Positions 62,612-64,000 of a stretch of 64,000 nt of DNA are shown here, in pieces. The stretch spans positions 29,217 through 93,216 of the forward strand of contig JAJPJL010000063.1 of the NCBI GenBank assembly GCA_021324255.1, given 5' to 3'. The notes below the pieces were generated by a model. It ran no database searches, was not told the DNA's origin, and saw only the letters and a program-made list of their open reading frames with translations. Both the position numbers and the translations under genes were made by a program. The first letter of the stretch is position 1, and every line of letters starts with the position of its first letter. The stretch comes from Bacillota bacterium. Lineage in GTDB: Bacteria > Sysuimicrobiota > Sysuimicrobiia > Sysuimicrobiales > Segetimicrobiaceae.

Positions 62612-63106
62612 ATGCGGGTCCTCGAGATCAAGCGCACGCTGGAGGGCGCGACCAAGACGTACGCGTGCCGCGCCGCCGAGGTCGCGGCGGATCACGCGGT
62701 CCTCCTCTACACCCTGGAGCGCCCCCGCGCCGTCGGCGGCGTCGCGCTGCCCGGGGGCACGCTCACGGTCGCGTACTATTGGATCGACCGCCCGTACAAC
62801 GTCTACCATTGGATCGGTCCGGACGGGCGAACGCTCGCGTACTATTTCAACCTGAGCGGCGCGACCCGCATCGCGCGCGAGCGCGTCGAGTGGGACGATC
62901 TCGAGGTCGACGTGCTGGTCACGCCGGATGCGCGCGCGCGGGTGCTCGATGAGGACCGCGTGCCCGTGGCTGCCGCCGGCCGGCTCCCCGAGATCGCCGC
63001 GGCGCGCGCCCGCGTGCTCGCGGAATACGAGGACGTCATCCGGAGCGTGGAAGCCGCGTCGCGCGCCCGGTTCGCGGACGACGCGCTCCCGCGTCCCCAC
63101 TCGTGA
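62612..63106 (+). CDS. DUF402-domain protein
   Basis: AYYWIDRPYNVYHWIGPDGRTLAYYFNLSGATRI, WDDLEVDVLVTPD. Confidence 0.82.
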   Translation: MRVLEIKRTLEGATKTYACRAAEVAADHAVLLYTLERPRAVGGVALPGGTLTVAYYWIDRPYNVYHWIGPDGRTLAYYFNLSGATRIARERVEWDDLEVDVLVTPDARARVLDEDRVPVAAAGRLPEIAAARARVLAEYEDVIRSVEAASRARFADDALPRPHS

Positions 63107-63849
63107 TGCGACCGCGCGATCGCGTGGTCGTGGTCACCGGCTCCAGCCGCGGGATCGGGCGGGCGATCGCGCAGGCGTTTGCCCGCGACGGCGCCGCGGT
63201 GGTGGTCAATGCGGCCCGCTCGATCGCCGAGGCGCGCGGCGTGGCGGACGCGATCATCTCGAGCGGAGGGCGTGCCGCGGCGGTGCAGGCCGACGTCGGC
63301 GAGCCCGCGGAGGCCGAGGGGTTGATCGCGAGGGCGCTGAAGCTCTTCGGCCGGGTGGACGTCCTCGTCAACAACGCCGGCGTCATCGACCGCTCGGGTC
63401 TCTGGCAGATCGACCCGGCGCGATGGGCGCGGATGATGGCGGTGCACGTGACCGGTCCGTTCTTCGCCGGACGCGCCGCGGCGCAGGCCATGCTCAAGCA
63501 AGGAGGCGGCGCCATCGTCAACATCGCCTCCATGCGGGCCATCGAGCCCGGCTCCGGCGCGCTGCACTACAACGTCAGCAAAGCGGCCGTGCTGATGCTC
63601 ACCAAATGCCTCGCGCGGGACCTCGCCCCGCACGTACGCGTGAACGCCATCGCGCCGGGCTATACCGACACCGCGTTCCACGCGGACCGGACGATCGCCG
63701 AGCGCGAGCAGATCACGGCGCGCATCCCGCTCCGGCGGTTCGCACGCCCCGAGGAGATCGCCCGCGCCGCCGTCTTCCTCGCGTCGGACACCGCCGCCTA
63801 CATGACCGGCCACACGCTCGTCCTGTCGGGCGGCGCGGTGCTGGCCTAG
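63103..63849 (+). CDS. SDR-family oxidoreductase
   Basis: VVTGSSRGIGRAIAQAFARDGAAVV, VNNAGVID, YNVSKAAVLMLTKCLA. Confidence 0.95.
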   Translation: MMRPRDRVVVVTGSSRGIGRAIAQAFARDGAAVVVNAARSIAEARGVADAIISSGGRAAAVQADVGEPAEAEGLIARALKLFGRVDVLVNNAGVIDRSGLWQIDPARWARMMAVHVTGPFFAGRAAAQAMLKQGGGAIVNIASMRAIEPGSGALHYNVSKAAVLMLTKCLARDLAPHVRVNAIAPGYTDTAFHADRTIAEREQITARIPLRRFARPEEIARAAVFLASDTAAYMTGHTLVLSGGAVLA

Positions 63850-63859
63850 ACGCGGCGGG

Positions 63860-64000
63860 CTACGACTCTTCCAGCTTGCGGTCCTTCTGGGGCTTGAGGA
63901 AATCCGTGGGCTTGACGGTGGAGAGGAACCGCTTGAACTCTTCGACTTCGTGCTCGTCGAACGCCTTGATCTTCTTGAGCGGGATCGCCGTCGCGGCGAC
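63860..64000 (-). CDS. Partial C-terminus, possibly bifunctional nuclease (DUF151)-like
   Basis: Reverse-strand reading IPLKKIKAFDEHEVEEFKRFLSTVKPTDFLKPQKDRKLEES*. Confidence 0.4.
   Translation of the reverse strand, partial: VAATAIPLKKIKAFDEHEVEEFKRFLSTVKPTDFLKPQKDRKLEES

Overview
This is a gene-dense, high-GC bacterial chromosomal window with about 61 supported CDSs. I saw no rRNA, tRNA, CRISPR array, transposase or prophage genes. The content is mostly housekeeping: proS, a pyruvate/2-oxoacid:ferredoxin oxidoreductase operon, rlmD-like, archaeal-type phosphoglycerate mutase, dapF, ddl, nfo, holB-darA-tmk, a SpoIIIAA/R3H-type ATPase, membrane pyrophosphatase, glnA, nadE, mfd-mazG-rqcP-eno-LT-ftsB, an S1-domain yabR-like gene, menA-like and murT-gatD. 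The gene order mixes Firmicutes-like and Actinobacteria-like synteny, which suggests a deep-branching thermophile-like lineage (inference). The most interesting signals are: (1) a HisKA_2 sensor kinase plus REC-ANTAR regulator directly upstream of glnA, whose leader has a promoter, two adjacent hexaloop hairpins and an overlapping intrinsic terminator, suggesting ANTAR antitermination of glutamine synthetase by a regulator with a large unassigned C-terminal region; (2) an endonuclease Q-like gene split by one in-frame TAG at its conserved SNSDAHS motif; (3) a GntR-por operon with a PdhR-type TGGT-N3-ACCA operator on its promoter; (4) an AlaX-YCII-ABM-MarR:GNAT operon with a perfect 8+4+8 palindrome at its head; (5) two attenuator-like leaders, before the SpoIIIAA-like ATPase and before a GNAT gene; (6) a tmk gene with no canonical start codon near its N-terminus.
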